A stretch of DNA of 64,000 nt from assembly GCF_014645315.1 (NCBI RefSeq), contig NZ_BMLQ01000005.1:248001-312000 (forward strand), in the 5' to 3' direction. This stretch comes from Citricoccus zhacaiensis. Lineage in GTDB: Bacteria > Actinomycetota > Actinomycetes > Actinomycetales > Micrococcaceae. This document shows, in pieces, positions 63,475 to 64,000 of the stretch. The stretch's first letter is position 1; every line of letters begins with the position of its first letter. The translations under genes and the position numbers were made by a program. The notes beneath the pieces were generated by a model that saw nothing but the letters and a program-made list of their open reading frames with translations, ran no database searches and was not told where the DNA came from.

Positions 63475-64000
63475 ATGAACCGGCGGACTCGAACGCGCGT
63501 GGCCAGAACGGCATTCTTTGCTGTCGATGTGGTGAGCTGGATCGCCATGATCATGTTGGCCGCCTGGCTGAGGTATGAATTCGATTTCGCTCAGATGGGG
63601 TGGGGACGCTTACTCCTCTTCGGTGTGGTCGCCGCCGTCCTCCAGGCGGTGCTGGGCTTGCTCAGTGGCATTTACCGCGGTCGGCATGTCTACGGCACCT
63701 TCGATGAGGTCAAGACCCTGACGTACATCGTGGTTCTGGTGGGTCTGATCACCACGGTATTGATGCTCGTGGTGGGCAATGTGTTCGACTCTCCTCGAAG
63801 CACAGGCATCATCGCCACCCCCATGGCCCTCTTGTGTATGTTGGGCGTGCGTTACTTGTACCGACTCATGATGGAGCGTCGTCGCAAACCCGGGGCCAAG
63901 GCTGCGCGCACGATCGTCTACGGCGCCGGCTACCTCGGGGAGACGGTCATCCGGCGGATGCAGACCGACGCCGATTCCGAGTACCGACCTGTCGCCCTCC
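63475..64000 (+). CDS. Polysaccharide biosynthesis protein, CapD/FlaA1/PglF-like (partial, 3' end outside window)
   Basis: The first 175 residues are visible. GGAGG lies 4 nt before the ATG. Four transmembrane segments (about 10-120) are followed by TIVYGAGYLGETVIRRM, the opening of the Rossmann domain of membrane nucleotide-sugar 4,6-dehydratases. The family converts UDP-GlcNAc in capsule or glycan synthesis, which fits its place after glmS. Truncated by the window edge. Confidence 0.85.
   Translation, partial: MNRRTRTRVARTAFFAVDVVSWIAMIMLAAWLRYEFDFAQMGWGRLLLFGVVAAVLQAVLGLLSGIYRGRHVYGTFDEVKTLTYIVVLVGLITTVLMLVVGNVFDSPRSTGIIATPMALLCMLGVRYLYRLMMERRRKPGAKAARTIVYGAGYLGETVIRRMQTDADSEYRPVAL

Noticed and set aside
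1-64000. tRNA or rRNA genes
   Set aside because: I found no convincing cloverleaf or rRNA segment in any intergenic region on either strand.

Overview
The window is high-GC DNA from an actinobacterium, most likely a member of the Micrococcales (Micrococcaceae-like). This rests on the rpoA-rplQ-truA-rplM-rpsI order, pervasive GTG starts with four-base gene overlaps, DtxR/IdeR-type iron boxes, an LAxTG-anchored surface protein and several apparently leaderless genes. The genus is an inference; no 16S or marker search was possible.

Layout. 0-6.4 kb is a conserved housekeeping block (3' end of rpoA, rplQ, truA, rplM, rpsI). It is interrupted on the minus strand by a CPBP-family membrane protease carrying a tandem 18-bp repeat and by a DUF222/HNH (13E12-type) protein with a LexA-like box. 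6.6-22.7 kb is mostly iron and envelope functions: a Tat-exported amidase, a heterodimeric ABC exporter, a convergent siderophore-interacting reductase behind an iron box, a GH15/SDR pair, a membrane acyltransferase, and a complete Fe-siderophore importer (lipoprotein, two permeases, ATPase) next to an AraC regulator. 22.7-25 kb is a polar amino-acid ABC importer with a fused binding protein and permease. 25.3-34.2 kb is a compact type III polyketide synthase cluster: large LuxR regulator, PKS, methyltransferase, a second paralogous LuxR regulator, FAD monooxygenase and a TauE/SafE permease.

34.2-44.9 kb holds glmM, a HipBA-type toxin-antitoxin module with three operator-like sites phased every 40 bp, a TAP-like peptidase with a coupled MerR regulator, a second Fe-siderophore importer behind two iron boxes, and mscL. 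44.9-54.6 kb is a cell-surface region: an AMIN-like secreted protein, a VanY-like lipoprotein coupled to coaA, an SGNH hydrolase, a giant (Asn-Thr-x-x)n repeat protein with a C-terminal LAKTG sorting signal, and a DUF5819/HTTM membrane pair. That pair starts 31 bp after a strong terminator hairpin and so probably depends on readthrough. 54.7-61.3 kb has small helical proteins, a cupin, an Mo-bisMGD oxidoreductase that appears to lack its start codon, an epimerase and a zinc alcohol dehydrogenase. The window ends with glmS and the 5' part of a CapD/FlaA1-like capsule gene, so both glmM and glmS (UDP-GlcNAc supply) lie here.

The most interesting non-genic signals are four 61-bp palindrome-ended elements (two on either side of the second iron operon, two around the cupin gene), the 40-bp-phased HipB sites, and a recurring TANNNT plus 7-8 nt plus start-codon signature that fixes several starts as leaderless.
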